Assembly (NCBI RefSeq): GCF_016463975.1
Contig: NZ_JAEMNX010000018.1
Location: 57,705-121,704, forward strand
From: Marinomonas transparens
GTDB lineage: Bacteria; Pseudomonadota; Gammaproteobacteria; Pseudomonadales; Marinomonadaceae
Length of the DNA: 64,000 bases
Reading direction: 5' to 3'
This document shows, piece by piece, positions 10,151 to 19,562 of this stretch. The notes beneath the pieces were generated by a model that did no database searches, was not told where the DNA came from, and worked only from the letters and a program-made list of their open reading frames with translations. Positions within the stretch are counted from its first letter, which is position 1. Every line of letters begins with the position of its first letter. The translations under genes and the position numbers were made by a program.

Positions 10151-10783
10151 TTAAACTTCACGTTTCTGTAAAATATCATCAATTAAGCCATAGTCTTTTG
10201 CTGATTCTGGATTCATGAAATTATCACGATCCGTATCAATAGCTACCTGCTCAATGTCCTTACCAGTATGGAAAGAAATAATCTCATTAAGCTTATGCTT
10301 GATACTTAAAATTTCACGTGTATGAATTTCAATATCAGAAGCTTGCCCCTGATAACCACCTAGAGGCTGATGAATCATAACCCGTGAATTAGGCAAGCAA
10401 TAACGTTTACCAGCCGCACCAGCCGTTAATAACAAGGCTCCCATGCTCGCTGCTTGACCAATACACATAGTACTAACATCAGGCTTAATAAACTGCATGG
10501 TGTCATAAATAGACATACCCGCTGTAACTGAGCCACCGGGGGAATTAATATACAAGTGTATATCTTTATCAGGATTTTCTGACTCTAAAAATAATAACTG
10601 AGCGACCACTAGATTAGCCATGTGATCCTCGACTTGACCAACCAAGAAAATCACTCGTTCCTTAAGCAAACGCGAATAGATATCAAAAGATCTCTCGCCA
10701 CGAGCCGTTTGCTCAATAACCATTGGAACAAGTCCATTACTCGTAATCGCAACAGGACCAGTAGTTGGGTTCGTCAAATTCAT
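10151..10783 (-). CDS. clpP: ClpP protease subunit
   Basis: A 210-residue serine peptidase that forms the double-ring chamber of ClpXP. The catalytic triad is visible: Ser in [11 protein letters not shown], His in [10 protein letters not shown], and Asp in the TDRDNFM region. The first dozen or so residues are probably an autoprocessed propeptide. It lies between tig and clpX, as in most gammaproteobacteria. A terminator-like hairpin stands between tig and clpP, so clpPX presumably has its own promoter in addition to read-through. Confidence 0.98.
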   Translation of the reverse strand: MNLTNPTTGPVAITSNGLVPMVIEQTARGERSFDIYSRLLKERVIFLVGQVEDHMANLVVAQLLFLESENPDKDIHLYINSPGGSVTAGMSIYDTMQFIKPDVSTMCIGQAASMGALLLTAGAAGKRYCLPNSRVMIHQPLGGYQGQASDIEIHTREILSIKHKLNEIISFHTGKDIEQVAIDTDRDNFMNPESAKDYGLIDDILQKREV

Positions 10784-10799
10784 ATTGCATTCCTTAAAG

Positions 10800-10834
10800 C
10801 AAAAAAAGCCGACATAGCATTAGCTATGTCGGCC
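10800..10834 (-). terminator. Terminator or attenuator between tig and clpP
   Basis: An 11-base-pair perfect stem with a four-base loop (10808-10818 with 10823-10833) is followed on the minus strand by seven T. It lies in the 74-base tig-clpP gap and should end most tig transcripts. Confidence 0.85.
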
Positions 10835-10857
10835 TATTTAAAAAGATAAGATGAGTC

Positions 10858-12183
10858 TTATGCTTCTTCCCCAGCTTCTTCAGCTTGGGCATTTGGCTTG
10901 ATAGCATCTTCATATCCCAAAGTTACTTCCGTAACTTGAGCAGATTCTAGCAGTTTATCAACAACTTGCTCTTCAAGTACAGCAGATTGCACCTGCGCTA
11001 GTTGCTCTTTGTTCTTCAAGTAGTATTCAACCACTTGCTGTGGTTCTTGATACGCTTGAGCCATGTCTTCTAGGAAGGCACGTACACGGTCATCATCCAC
11101 TTTCAACTCTTCTTGCTTAATCACTTCAGAGATCAACAAACCAAGTTTAGCGCGTTTTTTTGCTTCGTCTTGAAATAGTTCAGCAGGTAATTGAGAAGCA
11201 TCAAAACCTTCCCCACCAAATTGTTGAGCTGCTTGCTTACGCAAAGCATCTACTTCTTGATCAATCAAGGCAGAAGGAACTTCCACTTCGTTGATAGATG
11301 ACAAACCATCAAACAAAGCCGTCTTAAGCTTAGCCTTAACCGCTTGATTAAGCTCACGCTCCATATTCTTGCGCACTTCTACACGCAAAGCATCAACTGT
11401 CCCTTCTTCTAGACCAAATTTCTCAACAAAAGCATCGTCAATTTCTGGAAGAATTTGCTCGGCAACTTCAGACACTGTAATTTTGAAGCTAGCCTCTTTC
11501 CCTTTCAGGTTTTCAGCTTGATAATCGTCTGGGAAAGTAACAGCGATTGTACGCTCTTCGCCAGCCTTAGCACCAACAATGCCAGACTCAAAGCCTGGAA
11601 TCATAGTATTAGAACCAAGAACTAATTTATGACCTTCAGCTGAACCACCTTCAAAGGCTTCATCACCTAGGTAACCAACGAAGTCGATAGTAACTTGATC
11701 GCCATCTACAGATGCACGCTCAACAGCAGACCAATCAGCATTCTGTTTACGCAAGGTTTCTAACATAGTATCAAGGTCAGCATCCGTTACTTCTGACACA
11801 ACACGCTCGACTTGAATCGTCGCGTTATCAGCCAAAGTAACTTCAGGATAAACCTCTACCTTAACAACAAACTCTAGATCAGCCCCTTCGTCGAAGTTCT
11901 TAGGTTCAATGGAAGGCATGCCAGCAGGCTGAATAGATTCTTTTTGGATCGCCTCAACATAAGCATCACGCATCGTTTGCTCAACAACATCCATGCGAAT
12001 GCCTTGGCCGTAGCGTTTTTTTACAAGACTAACAGGCACTTTACCTTTACGGAAACCATCAATACGAACAGTCTTTGCGGTTTTAGCCACTTCAGAACTT
12101 ACTTTCTCTTCAATACGAGCAGCTGGAACACTAATTGTTAGAACGCGCTCGATTGGAGACGTTGTCTCTACAGAAACTTGCAT
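10858..12183 (-). CDS. tig: Trigger factor
   Basis: The ribosome-associated chaperone with peptidyl-prolyl isomerase activity, 441 residues from the ATG at 12183 (GAGAGGAAG upstream). The first codons match the family N-terminus (MQVSVETTSPIERVL). The ribosome-docking signature GFRKGKVP is near residue 44. The FKBP-like domain lies at about residues 160-245 (VTIDFVGYLGDEAFEGG), followed by the helical chaperone arms. The C-terminus is acidic. Gene order tig-clpP-clpX-lon-hupB-ppiD is intact, so folding and degradation factors are grouped. Confidence 0.97.
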   Translation of the reverse strand: MQVSVETTSPIERVLTISVPAARIEEKVSSEVAKTAKTVRIDGFRKGKVPVSLVKKRYGQGIRMDVVEQTMRDAYVEAIQKESIQPAGMPSIEPKNFDEGADLEFVVKVEVYPEVTLADNATIQVERVVSEVTDADLDTMLETLRKQNADWSAVERASVDGDQVTIDFVGYLGDEAFEGGSAEGHKLVLGSNTMIPGFESGIVGAKAGEERTIAVTFPDDYQAENLKGKEASFKITVSEVAEQILPEIDDAFVEKFGLEEGTVDALRVEVRKNMERELNQAVKAKLKTALFDGLSSINEVEVPSALIDQEVDALRKQAAQQFGGEGFDASQLPAELFQDEAKKRAKLGLLISEVIKQEELKVDDDRVRAFLEDMAQAYQEPQQVVEYYLKNKEQLAQVQSAVLEEQVVDKLLESAQVTEVTLGYEDAIKPNAQAEEAGEEA

Positions 12184-12299
12184 AAATCTTCCTCTCGGGA
12201 AACTTGCTTTATTTGTTGACGTCGTCGTGAAAAGCACGACCCGTATCCGATTACAGCCAACAAAACCTAAATTAAAACGTATAAAGTAATGGGCTGAAA

Positions 12300-12376
12300 T
12301 GGTACGCCTGAAGGGATTCGAACCCCTGACCGTCCGCTTAGAAGGCGGATGCTCTATCCAACTGAGCTACAGGCGC
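12300..12376 (-). tRNA. tRNA-Arg (TCT)
   Basis: A 77-base cloverleaf on the minus strand: acceptor GCGCCTG, D-loop AGCTCAGTTGGATAGAGC, anticodon TCT in CCTTCTAAG, T-loop GGTTCGAATCC, and an encoded CCA. A strong promoter lies directly upstream (12406-12433). Confidence 0.96.
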
Positions 12377-12405
12377 AATACTCATTACATTTCATGTGGT
12401 GGGCT

Positions 12406-12433
12406 ATTATAGGGATGGATTATCAATCGTCAA
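12406..12433 (-). promoter_or_regulatory. Promoter of tRNA-Arg
   Basis: On the minus strand, TTGACG (12428-12433), a 16-base spacer and a perfect TATAAT (12406-12411) are followed by a C-rich stretch, as in stringently controlled stable-RNA promoters. The tRNA starts about 30 bases downstream. Confidence 0.75.
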
Positions 12434-12444
12434 CCAATAGACAT

Positions 12445-12468
12445 AAAAAAGCCCAGTTAAACTGGGCT
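12445..12468 (-). terminator. Orphan minus-strand terminator
   Basis: A 19-base palindrome (12450-12468) is followed on the minus strand by a six-T run. No annotated minus-strand gene precedes it; the only candidate upstream is a tiny ORF at 12522-12614. Confidence 0.75.
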
Positions 12469-12521
12469 AAAATGACTTATTGCCACCAAGGAACCGAAAA
12501 TAGAAGCAACGAATGCTTTTA

Positions 12522-12614
12522 CTAACTATCCGGTACAAAAATCACAAAAGGAACGGGATAAATGATATAAGCAATGATCAAAAAAAACAAGCTGAACGCG
12601 CCACGATGAAGCAT
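12522..12614 (-). CDS. Possible 30-residue membrane peptide
   Basis: A short ATG-to-TAG reading frame encoding 30 residues: MLHRGAF, then an almost continuous hydrophobic stretch (LFFLIIAYIIYPVPFVIFV) and the ending PDS. This would form a single membrane helix. The upstream sequence lacks a good Shine-Dalgarno site, which lowers confidence. In its favour, a strong minus-strand terminator follows 54 bases downstream and nothing else explains that terminator. It could equally be chance within a small RNA. I do not recognise a family. Confidence 0.3.
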   Translation of the reverse strand: MLHRGAFSLFFLIIAYIIYPVPFVIFVPDS

Positions 12615-12725
12615 CTTGCATCATATTTGTGCATTTGACACAAAAGCACTCACAACCCTTAATAATCAACACTCTCTTATGGTATTCTAGCAACTTCTTT
12701 TTTACACAAAAGCTGCCCCATTATC

Positions 12726-13550
12726 ATGTTTGAGCGTTTCACATCCATCAATCTAATCATCAAACGCTACGGACACCTCACTCTTACTAGCTTTAAAAGC
12801 AGCAATCTCTCACAAAAAGCCGCCCAGTTAACACTCTCAAGTCTGCTAGCAGCCGTTCCCATTATCACGATTATTCTTGGCATTCTCAGCTTCACCCCCA
12901 CACTCAAGAATATGCAAGCTCAGCTATTTCAGTTTATAGAAGTACACCTAGCACCCGGCTCTAGCGATATCATACTGCCTTATTTTATCCAGTTCTCTGA
13001 ACAAGCAAAAAATCTACCATTAGCAGGTTTACTTGCCCTCTTTGTTACCGCTTTGTTGCTGTTAAACAGTTTTGAAAGCAGCGTACAATCCATCTGGCAA
13101 ATAAAAACACCTAGAAAAATCAGAGAAAGACTTCTCACCTACTGGGCAATTTTAACACTAGGACCTATTATTTTTGCCGCATCTCTTAGCCTATACGGCA
13201 CCTTAATTTCAATGCAAATAGGAAAAATAGAAACCAACTATTTCATCAATGCTTTACTAGAACTAGGCTCTGTTATTCTCTATTTCCTAATGTTACTAAC
13301 ACTAAACTTTCTAACCCCTAATGCTGATGTCTCAATAAAATGGGCCTCCATAGCAGCCCTATCTGGCAGCCTTGGGCTTTTTATTCTTAATGGAATTTTC
13401 AGCTCATTTGCCCAATTTTTTTCAAACTATCAGGTTATTTACGGAGCCTTTGCCGCCGTCCCCATTTTTCTTATTTGGCTACAAACCACCTGGTTAATCA
13501 TACTAGCCTCCATTTGCCTATGCGCTTCATTACACAGAATTAAGCCTTAG
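12726..13550 (+). CDS. YihY/BrkB-family inner membrane protein
   Basis: A 274-residue polytopic membrane protein with about six hydrophobic segments. It matches the YihY (BrkB/UPF0761) family: the N-terminal helix region followed by SQKAAQLTLSSLLAAVPIIT, the middle ESSVQSIWQI segment, and the C-terminal VYGAFAAVPIFLIWL motif. The family's function is unsettled; despite an old ribonuclease BN label, no nuclease motif is present. The length is near the lower end for the family, without the long cytoplasmic tail of some members. The ATG has only a weak ribosome binding site. The next gene starts 55 bases later in the same direction. Confidence 0.87.
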   Translation: MFERFTSINLIIKRYGHLTLTSFKSSNLSQKAAQLTLSSLLAAVPIITIILGILSFTPTLKNMQAQLFQFIEVHLAPGSSDIILPYFIQFSEQAKNLPLAGLLALFVTALLLLNSFESSVQSIWQIKTPRKIRERLLTYWAILTLGPIIFAASLSLYGTLISMQIGKIETNYFINALLELGSVILYFLMLLTLNFLTPNADVSIKWASIAALSGSLGLFILNGIFSSFAQFFSNYQVIYGAFAAVPIFLIWLQTTWLIILASICLCASLHRIKP

Positions 13551-13605
13551 CAGCTTCCATATATTCATGTAAAATCCGTTCTATCATCTACAATCAAGGT
13601 ACACC

Positions 13606-14157
13606 ATGACAAACTCAATCAATGACCTCAACAAAACTTTAAGTGAAGCTGATTGCTTAATTAATGAGGCTCAGATCAATGAAGCCCTTGATAAAATGGC
13701 AACACAAATTACTAAAGACTTAGGCGAAAAACGCCCGCTTGTTCTTTGTGTAATGAACGGTGGACTCATACCTACCGCAGGCCTATTAGAACGCTTAAAC
13801 TTCCCGCTTGAGCTAGACTACATCCATGCAACTCGCTATGGCATGGCGACAGAAGGCGCCTTACTTAAATGGTTGAGCTACCCGCAATCCAGCCTGAAAG
13901 ACAGAGACATTCTGGTGATTGACGATATATTTGATCAAGGCTATACGCTTCAGGCCATTATCCATTGGCTAGAGGGACAAGAAACCAAGAGCGTTTCAAC
14001 AGCCACTGTCATCAACAAACTACACGACAGAAAAGTAGACATGATGCCAGATTATATTGGCGTCGACGCTGAAGACCGCTTCCTATTTGGTTACGGTATG
14101 GACTACAACGGCTTTTTCAGAAACCTAAAAGGTGTATACGCTATTAAAGACAGCTAA
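13606..14157 (+). CDS. Hypoxanthine-guanine phosphoribosyltransferase
   Basis: A 183-residue type I phosphoribosyltransferase of purine salvage, making IMP or GMP from the base and PRPP. The PRPP-binding loop is clear (DILVIDDIFDQGYTL, about residues 104-118), and the early VLCVMNGGLIPTAGLL segment forms the pyrophosphate loop. The C-terminal YIGVDAEDRFLFGYGMDYNG matches the hypoxanthine-guanine class. AAGGT precedes the ATG. Base preference cannot be settled by eye. A hairpin terminator follows at 14186-14215. Confidence 0.88.
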   Translation: MTNSINDLNKTLSEADCLINEAQINEALDKMATQITKDLGEKRPLVLCVMNGGLIPTAGLLERLNFPLELDYIHATRYGMATEGALLKWLSYPQSSLKDRDILVIDDIFDQGYTLQAIIHWLEGQETKSVSTATVINKLHDRKVDMMPDYIGVDAEDRFLFGYGMDYNGFFRNLKGVYAIKDS

Positions 14158-14185
14158 AGCTTATTCAGCACAGCTCATGAGAAAC

Positions 14186-14215
14186 GAAAAAAGCGCCAAA
14201 CAGGCGCTTTTTTTT
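14186..14215 (+). terminator. Terminator after the phosphoribosyltransferase gene
   Basis: The stem AAGCGCC / GGCGCTT (14191-14197 with 14203-14209) is followed by eight T on the plus strand. It lies between convergent genes and may serve sthA too. Confidence 0.85.
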
Positions 14216-14230
14216 GAATCCTATAAAAAA

Positions 14231-15625
14231 CTAGAAGACTCGGTTAATACCATTCAAAGCTGCCACCCGGTAGGCTTCCGCCATGGTCGGGTAGTTAAAG
14301 GTCGTATTAATAAAGTACTTCAGCGTATTCTGCTCACCCGGCTGCTTCATAATCGCTTGGCCGATATGTACAATCTCTGATGCCTGGTCTCCAAAGCAAT
14401 GAATCCCCAACAATTCCAAAGACTCTCGATGGAAAAGTATTTTCAACATACCTACATCTTCACCAGTAATCTGTGCGCGCGCTGTGTTCTTAAAGAAAGC
14501 ACGACCTACTTCATAAGGCACTTTTTCGGCGGTTAATTCTGCCTCGGTTTTGCCCACAGAACTGATCTCAGGAATAGTATAGATACCTGTTGGCACTTCA
14601 TTAATAAATTCACCACCCGGCACCCCCATCATATTCGCTGCAGCGGCACGACCTTGGTCATAAGCCGCACTCGCCAAACTAGGCCAACCAATCACATCTC
14701 CGGCAGCATAAACATTCTCGACTTGCGTCTGGTAAGTATCGTTAACCGCAACCTGACCACGGCTATTCACATCCAAGCCAATGGCATCTAGACCTAGGTT
14801 ATCCGTATTGCCCGAGCGGCCATTACAAAACAATAGAGCATCAGCTCGTAATTTCTTACCAGAAGCCATCTGCATCACAACGCCACGGTCGGTTGTTTCA
14901 ACAGACTCAAACGTCTCATTATGACGAATTAATACACCACCATCACGCAAGTGGTAACTTAAAGCATCAGTGATTTCGTCGTCCAAGAAGCTCAACAATT
15001 TCTTCGCTGGATTGATCAATTCAACTCGGACACCAAGACCACAAAAGATTGAGGCATATTCACAGCCGATAACACCCGCACCATAAATAATCAAGGAGCG
15101 TGGCGTATGACCTAAACTTAAAATGGTATCAGAGCAATAAATACGAGGATGAGAGAAATCAATATTTACCGGGCGGTAAGGACGAGAACCCGTAGCAATA
15201 ACCACTTGATCGGCAACCAGTAATTCTGGTCCGCGTTCATAGGTATTTACTTCAACCGTGTTCGCATCTTTGAACTTGCCGCGACCAAAATAAATATCAA
15301 TTCTATTACGCGCATAGTATTCAGTACGCCCCATTACCTGCTTATCAATCACTCGATTAGCACGGTCTAACACCTTAGGAAATGAAAACCAACGAGGCTC
15401 ACCGATATCACGAAACATTGGGTTAGTATTAAAAACGATGATCTCTTTAACGGCATGACGCAACGCTTTCGAAGGAATGGTACCTAGGTGCGTACAACTC
15501 CCCCCAACCTGCGAACTTGCTTCAATAACGGCGACTTTTTTGCCTGCTTTTGCAGCACTCATAGCCGCACCCTCACCCGCAGGTCCGGTACCTAACACTA
15601 CGACATCATAATGTCTCGTAGTCAT
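14231..15625 (-). CDS. sthA: Soluble pyridine nucleotide transhydrogenase
   Basis: A 464-residue cytosolic flavoprotein that exchanges hydride between NADPH and NAD+, giving energy-independent redox balance. It belongs to the disulfide-reductase fold but has [14 protein letters not shown] where dihydrolipoamide dehydrogenases have a redox Cys pair, the usual mark of SthA. The N-terminal FAD motif is [17 protein letters not shown], the central NAD motif is [14 protein letters not shown], and the second FAD motif is [16 protein letters not shown] precedes the ATG. It lies just downstream of nqrM/apbE in the same direction, which groups two NADH-handling systems. Confidence 0.96.
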   Translation of the reverse strand: MTTRHYDVVVLGTGPAGEGAAMSAAKAGKKVAVIEASSQVGGSCTHLGTIPSKALRHAVKEIIVFNTNPMFRDIGEPRWFSFPKVLDRANRVIDKQVMGRTEYYARNRIDIYFGRGKFKDANTVEVNTYERGPELLVADQVVIATGSRPYRPVNIDFSHPRIYCSDTILSLGHTPRSLIIYGAGVIGCEYASIFCGLGVRVELINPAKKLLSFLDDEITDALSYHLRDGGVLIRHNETFESVETTDRGVVMQMASGKKLRADALLFCNGRSGNTDNLGLDAIGLDVNSRGQVAVNDTYQTQVENVYAAGDVIGWPSLASAAYDQGRAAAANMMGVPGGEFINEVPTGIYTIPEISSVGKTEAELTAEKVPYEVGRAFFKNTARAQITGEDVGMLKILFHRESLELLGIHCFGDQASEIVHIGQAIMKQPGEQNTLKYFINTTFNYPTMAEAYRVAALNGINRVF

Positions 15626-15644
15626 AATATCTCCTTAGAATTAA

Positions 15645-15878
15645 TTACTTTGATGCGTCGTAAAATTCACTATCTGACATCTTTTTTGCGGCCGCTTCTT
15701 TTGTTTCTTTCTCACATTTACCTTTATCGCCGCCACAGATATCACAAGCCACTTCCATACCCAAAGCACTCATACCACCACAAGAGCCAGAAATAGGCTT
15801 TCTTCCCATTATGACGCCAACTGCCATCGCAGCGACTACCAAGAGCATAAAAGCAAACACTAAAACAACGGTTAACAT
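15645..15878 (-). CDS. nqrM: Na+-NQR maturation protein NqrM
   Basis: A small membrane protein (77 residues from the ATG at 15878, which is 7 bases after GAGG; an ATG two codons earlier is too close to that site). One N-terminal membrane helix (about residues 2-25) is followed by a Cys-rich segment with four conserved Cys (SCGG, ACDICGG, GKCEKE). This is the NqrM (DUF539) family, required for assembly of Na+-NQR in Vibrio, where it is thought to deliver the iron held between NqrD and NqrE. Its place after apbE and the nqr operon supports the call. Confidence 0.93.
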   Translation of the reverse strand: MLTVVLVFAFMLLVVAAMAVGVIMGRKPISGSCGGMSALGMEVACDICGGDKGKCEKETKEAAAKKMSDSEFYDASK

Positions 15879-15944
15879 AATCATTCCTCTAAAAGCGTAG
15901 TAATTTCACAGGCTTATTTATTGAGCTAGCTATTACACTGCCTA

Positions 15945-16955
15945 TTACATGTAGGGTTTAAAAGCATCGGATGGACGCTCTTCATAACCGAAATCAGTTT
16001 TCACCAGCAGATAAGCGGCTATGCCATTTTTTTGGGCAAACTCAAGCCCTTTATCAGGCCCCAGCACAGTAATTGCCGTCGCTAACCCGTCCGCCATCGT
16101 TGTCGTTTTATCTATCACGGTAACAGACACCAAGTGGTGAGCAATCGGCCGCCCAGTGACAGGATTAATAGTGTGAGAGTAACGCACACCATTTTTCTCA
16201 AAATAATTTCTATAATCGCCTGACGTTGCTATCGCAATATCTTTAGCCGATACAATACGCTCAGCCATAGTGTGACCACCAGCAGGACTTTCAATTGCAA
16301 CCTTCCAAGCAGACCCGTCTGGTTTCACGCCTTTAGAGCGAATCTCACCACCCACTTCAACCAAATAGCTCTCAATGCCATTTTCTTCTAACGTCTTGGC
16401 AACCCTATCAACGCCATAACCTTTTGCGATAGAAGATAAATCTATATAAACATTCTTTTGTTTCGTTAAATGACGACCATCCAATGTTAAATAATGATAA
16501 CCAACTCGAGTCTTAGCCTCATCAATCGCATCCTGACTTGGCACCTTATCTTCTCTATTACCCGGGCCAAACCCCCAAAGATTTACCAAAGGACCAATAG
16601 TGACATCATACTCCCCTTGACTCATCTCACTAATCAGCAAGGCCCTATCCATTACATAGGCCATATCCTCACTTAGATCAGCAGAACCGCCAGAGGGTAA
16701 TTTATTAAAGCGTGATAGCTCAGAAGTTGAGTCATAGGTAGACATCAACTTATTGATTGTCACCAAAACAGCATCAACTTCATCTTTTAAATTTTGAGAA
16801 CGCTTAATCGCTTCCGTGGTATAGAACTTTACAGTGTAGGTCGTCCCCATTGTTGGACCAGAAAAGCCAACCAACTCAGGAGTAAAAACGGAAAAACGAT
16901 AAATAGCTGCAATAACAACAAGCAGCAAGGTAGAAAATAGTATTTTTTTACGCAT
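15945..16955 (-). CDS. apbE: FAD:protein FMN transferase ApbE
   Basis: ApbE attaches FMN covalently to Thr in target proteins; here the expected targets are NqrB and NqrC, both of which carry the SGAT acceptor. The product is about 336 residues from the ATG at 16955; a second ATG at 16961 is also possible, and a TTG further up overlaps the nqr terminator. An N-terminal hydrophobic anchor (KKILFSTLLLVVIAAIY) targets it to the periplasmic side, but there is no lipobox Cys. Family motifs are GPTMGTTYTVKFY, IDLSSIAKGYGVD, EVGGEIRSKG and the C-terminal TINPVTGRPI and MADGLATA. Confidence 0.95.
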   Translation of the reverse strand: MRKKILFSTLLLVVIAAIYRFSVFTPELVGFSGPTMGTTYTVKFYTTEAIKRSQNLKDEVDAVLVTINKLMSTYDSTSELSRFNKLPSGGSADLSEDMAYVMDRALLISEMSQGEYDVTIGPLVNLWGFGPGNREDKVPSQDAIDEAKTRVGYHYLTLDGRHLTKQKNVYIDLSSIAKGYGVDRVAKTLEENGIESYLVEVGGEIRSKGVKPDGSAWKVAIESPAGGHTMAERIVSAKDIAIATSGDYRNYFEKNGVRYSHTINPVTGRPIAHHLVSVTVIDKTTTMADGLATAITVLGPDKGLEFAQKNGIAAYLLVKTDFGYEERPSDAFKPYM

Positions 16956-16982
16956 ATACATTCTTTTTAGTATAGACAAAAT

Positions 16983-17010
16983 AAAGACCCACCAATTGGT
17001 GGGTCTTTAT
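16983..17010. terminator. Terminator of the nqr operon
   Basis: A perfect 13-base-pair inverted repeat (16983-16995 with 16996-17008) with A/T flanks lies 14 bases after the nqrF stop. It should reduce read-through into apbE. Confidence 0.8.
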
Positions 17011-17021
17011 TTATTTAGGTG

Positions 17022-18248
17022 CTAGCCACCGAAATCATCTAGCATGATGTTTTCTTTTTCTACACCTAGATCTTCTAACATTTTAATAACAGAGGCATTC
17101 ATCATTGGAGGCCCACACATGTAGAACTCACAATCTTCTGGTGCCGGGTGATCTTTCAGGTAACTTTCATAAAGCACATTATGAATAAAACCTGTTTTAC
17201 CATCCCAATTATCTTCAGGCTGAGGATCTGAAAGAGCCAAATGCCATTCGAAGTTATCATTCTCTTCTTGTAGTTTATCGTATTCTTCCATATAGAAAGC
17301 TTCACGCATACTACGAGCACCATACCAGAAAGTCATTTTACGCTTAGAACCCAAACGCTTAAGCTGATCAAAGATATGTGAACGCATTGGCGCCATACCA
17401 GCACCACCACCCACAAAGACCATCTCAGCATCCGTATCTTTAGCAAAGAACTCACCGAAAGGACCATATACTTTGATTTTGTCGCCAGGCTTAAGGCTGA
17501 ACACATAAGATGACATTTGACCAGGAGGCAAATCATCTTTACCTGGTGGTGGTGAAGCAATACGGATATTAAACTTAACCACGCCCCTTTCTTCAGGGTA
17601 GTTAGCCATTGAGTAAGCTCGAATAACCGTTTCATCTACCTTAGAAACAAATTTCCAAAGGTTGAACTTATCCCAGTCGCCACGATATTCTTCTTCGATA
17701 TCAAAGTCTTTATAGTGTACCGTGTGTGCTGGCGCTTCTAATTGAACATAACCACCGGCACGGAAATCAACATTCTCACCCTCAGGCAATTTCAATGTTA
17801 ATTCTTTAATAAATGTCGCTAGGTTAGGATTAGACTCAACCGTACATTCCCAAGCTTTTACGCCAAACACCTCTTCAGGCACCTCTACATCCATATCTTG
17901 CTTTACAGCAACCTGACAGGATAGACGATAGCCTTCTTTTTCGTCACGACGAGTAAAATGCGACTGTTCAGTAGATAACATTGAACCGCCACCACTTGTC
18001 ACCTTACATTTACACTGAGCACAAGTACCACCGCCGCCACAGGCAGACGATAAGAAAATGCCACTATCAGCTAACGTTTGAAGTAATTTACCGCCCGCAG
18101 GAGCAGTCACTTCTTTTTCACCATTGATGCGGATTGTAACGTCACCAGTACTAACCAAGCGCGCACGAGCAGCAAGGATAATTGCCACTAGCGCAAGCAC
18201 GATAGCTGTGAACATCACCACACCTAGAATAATCTCTAAGTTGACCAT
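17022..18248 (-). CDS. nqrF: Na+-NQR subunit F (NADH dehydrogenase)
   Basis: The electron-entry subunit of Na+-NQR, 408 residues. An N-terminal membrane helix (about residues 4-27) is followed by a ferredoxin-like [2Fe-2S] domain with [10 protein letters not shown] (Cys-X5-Cys-X2-Cys, about residues 70-79) and the fourth Cys in LSCQV. Next come a FAD domain with RAYSMANYP and an NADH domain with [12 protein letters not shown]; the C-terminus ends LDDFGG. It oxidises NADH and passes electrons to the other subunits. Last gene of nqrABCDEF, followed by a terminator. Confidence 0.98.
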   Translation of the reverse strand: MVNLEIILGVVMFTAIVLALVAIILAARARLVSTGDVTIRINGEKEVTAPAGGKLLQTLADSGIFLSSACGGGGTCAQCKCKVTSGGGSMLSTEQSHFTRRDEKEGYRLSCQVAVKQDMDVEVPEEVFGVKAWECTVESNPNLATFIKELTLKLPEGENVDFRAGGYVQLEAPAHTVHYKDFDIEEEYRGDWDKFNLWKFVSKVDETVIRAYSMANYPEERGVVKFNIRIASPPPGKDDLPPGQMSSYVFSLKPGDKIKVYGPFGEFFAKDTDAEMVFVGGGAGMAPMRSHIFDQLKRLGSKRKMTFWYGARSMREAFYMEEYDKLQEENDNFEWHLALSDPQPEDNWDGKTGFIHNVLYESYLKDHPAPEDCEFYMCGPPMMNASVIKMLEDLGVEKENIMLDDFGG

Positions 18249-18290
18249 GTTAGTTAAACCTTATTCTTGGTTGTCCAAATGCGCAGGTAA

Positions 18291-18899
18291 TTAAAGCTGC
18301 ACACCAGAAAATGACATAAAACCTAAGCTCATTAGGCCAACAGTAATAAACGTGATACCAAGACCACGTAGACCCGCAGGCACATCTGAATACTTAAGTT
18401 TCTCCCGAATACCGGCCAGCGCAGCAATTGCCAACGCCCAACCAACACCAGCACCTACACCGTAAACTAGACTTTCACTAAAGTTATAGTCACGCTCAAC
18501 CATGAACAAAGAAGCCCCCATGATGGCACAGTTTACGGTAATAAGTGGTAAAAATACGCCCAACGCGTTGTACAAGGCTGGCATGTATTTATCTAATGTC
18601 ATTTCCAGGATTTGAACTACGGCAGCAATAACCCCAATGTAGCTCAAAAGGCCTAGGAAGCTGAGATCAACGCCAGGAAGACCGGCCCAATCAAGCGCAC
18701 CATCTACCAACAGGTTTTGGTACAACAGGTTATTCAGTGGAACGGTAATCGCCAATACGACAATAACCGCAATCCCCAAACCTATGGCCGTTTCAACCTT
18801 CTTAGACAAAGCCAAGAACGTACACATACCAAGGAAGAAAGCCAACGCCATGTTTTCAACAAAAACGGCCTTGATAAACAGACTAATTAAATGTTCCAT
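18291..18899 (-). CDS. nqrE: Na+-NQR subunit E
   Basis: A 202-residue inner-membrane subunit with about six membrane helices. It pairs with NqrD as an inverted pseudo-duplicate and with it holds a metal centre at the membrane; family motifs are [20 protein letters not shown] near the N-terminus and [11 protein letters not shown] in the middle, each with the Cys that ligates iron. The start directly follows the nqrD stop, with no intergenic base. Length is standard. Confidence 0.97.
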   Translation of the reverse strand: MEHLISLFIKAVFVENMALAFFLGMCTFLALSKKVETAIGLGIAVIVVLAITVPLNNLLYQNLLVDGALDWAGLPGVDLSFLGLLSYIGVIAAVVQILEMTLDKYMPALYNALGVFLPLITVNCAIMGASLFMVERDYNFSESLVYGVGAGVGWALAIAALAGIREKLKYSDVPAGLRGLGITFITVGLMSLGFMSFSGVQL

Positions 18900-19562
18900 T
18901 TAAAGCGCCTCCTGTGCACGTGAATTGGCAGCAATTTTAAATTCAGGCTCTTCAACTTGCTCTGTTTTATAAGCACGTAATACCCAAATAACCAAACCAA
19001 TAACAAAAAATGCACTGGGTGGAAGAAGCATTAAACCATTAGGCTGATACCAACCGCCGTTTTGGATAGTAGCAAATACTTCAACACCAAATAGTTTACC
19101 GGCCCCCAACAACTCGCGGAAAAAGGCAACAATAATCAACATGGCGCTATAGCCTAAACCGTTACCAATACCGTCAACAAAGCTCATTACCGGACCGTTC
19201 TTCATAGCAAACGCTTCCGCGCGCCCCATTACGATACAGTTAGTAATAATCAAGCCAACAAATACAGACAACTGCTTACTGATCTCAAAAGCAAATGCTT
19301 TCAACACCTGATCGACCACGATTACCAAAGAAGCAATAATGATCATTTGAACAATGATGCGAATACTATTTGGGATATGGTTGCGGATAATGGCAATAAA
19401 AAAGCCAGAGAACGCCGTCACCAAGGTAAGGGCAATCGCCATCACCAAACTAACGCTCAGACTACTTGTCACCGCCAACGCAGAACAAATACCCAAAATC
19501 TGTAGTGCGATTGGGTTATTTGAAAGAATCGGTCCAAAGAGGACTTGTTTCACATTAGACAT
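18900..19562 (-). CDS. nqrD: Na+-NQR subunit D
   Basis: A 220-residue inner-membrane subunit with six predicted helices, homologous to NqrE and RnfA/E proteins. Conserved segments are [20 protein letters not shown] and [17 protein letters not shown], each carrying the Cys that ligates the metal site shared with NqrE. The C-terminal tail is hydrophilic. Its start overlaps the nqrC stop by one base, so the genes are translationally linked. Confidence 0.97.
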   Translation of the reverse strand: MSNVKQVLFGPILSNNPIALQILGICSALAVTSSLSVSLVMAIALTLVTAFSGFFIAIIRNHIPNSIRIIVQMIIIASLVIVVDQVLKAFAFEISKQLSVFVGLIITNCIVMGRAEAFAMKNGPVMSFVDGIGNGLGYSAMLIIVAFFRELLGAGKLFGVEVFATIQNGGWYQPNGLMLLPPSAFFVIGLVIWVLRAYKTEQVEEPEFKIAANSRAQEAL

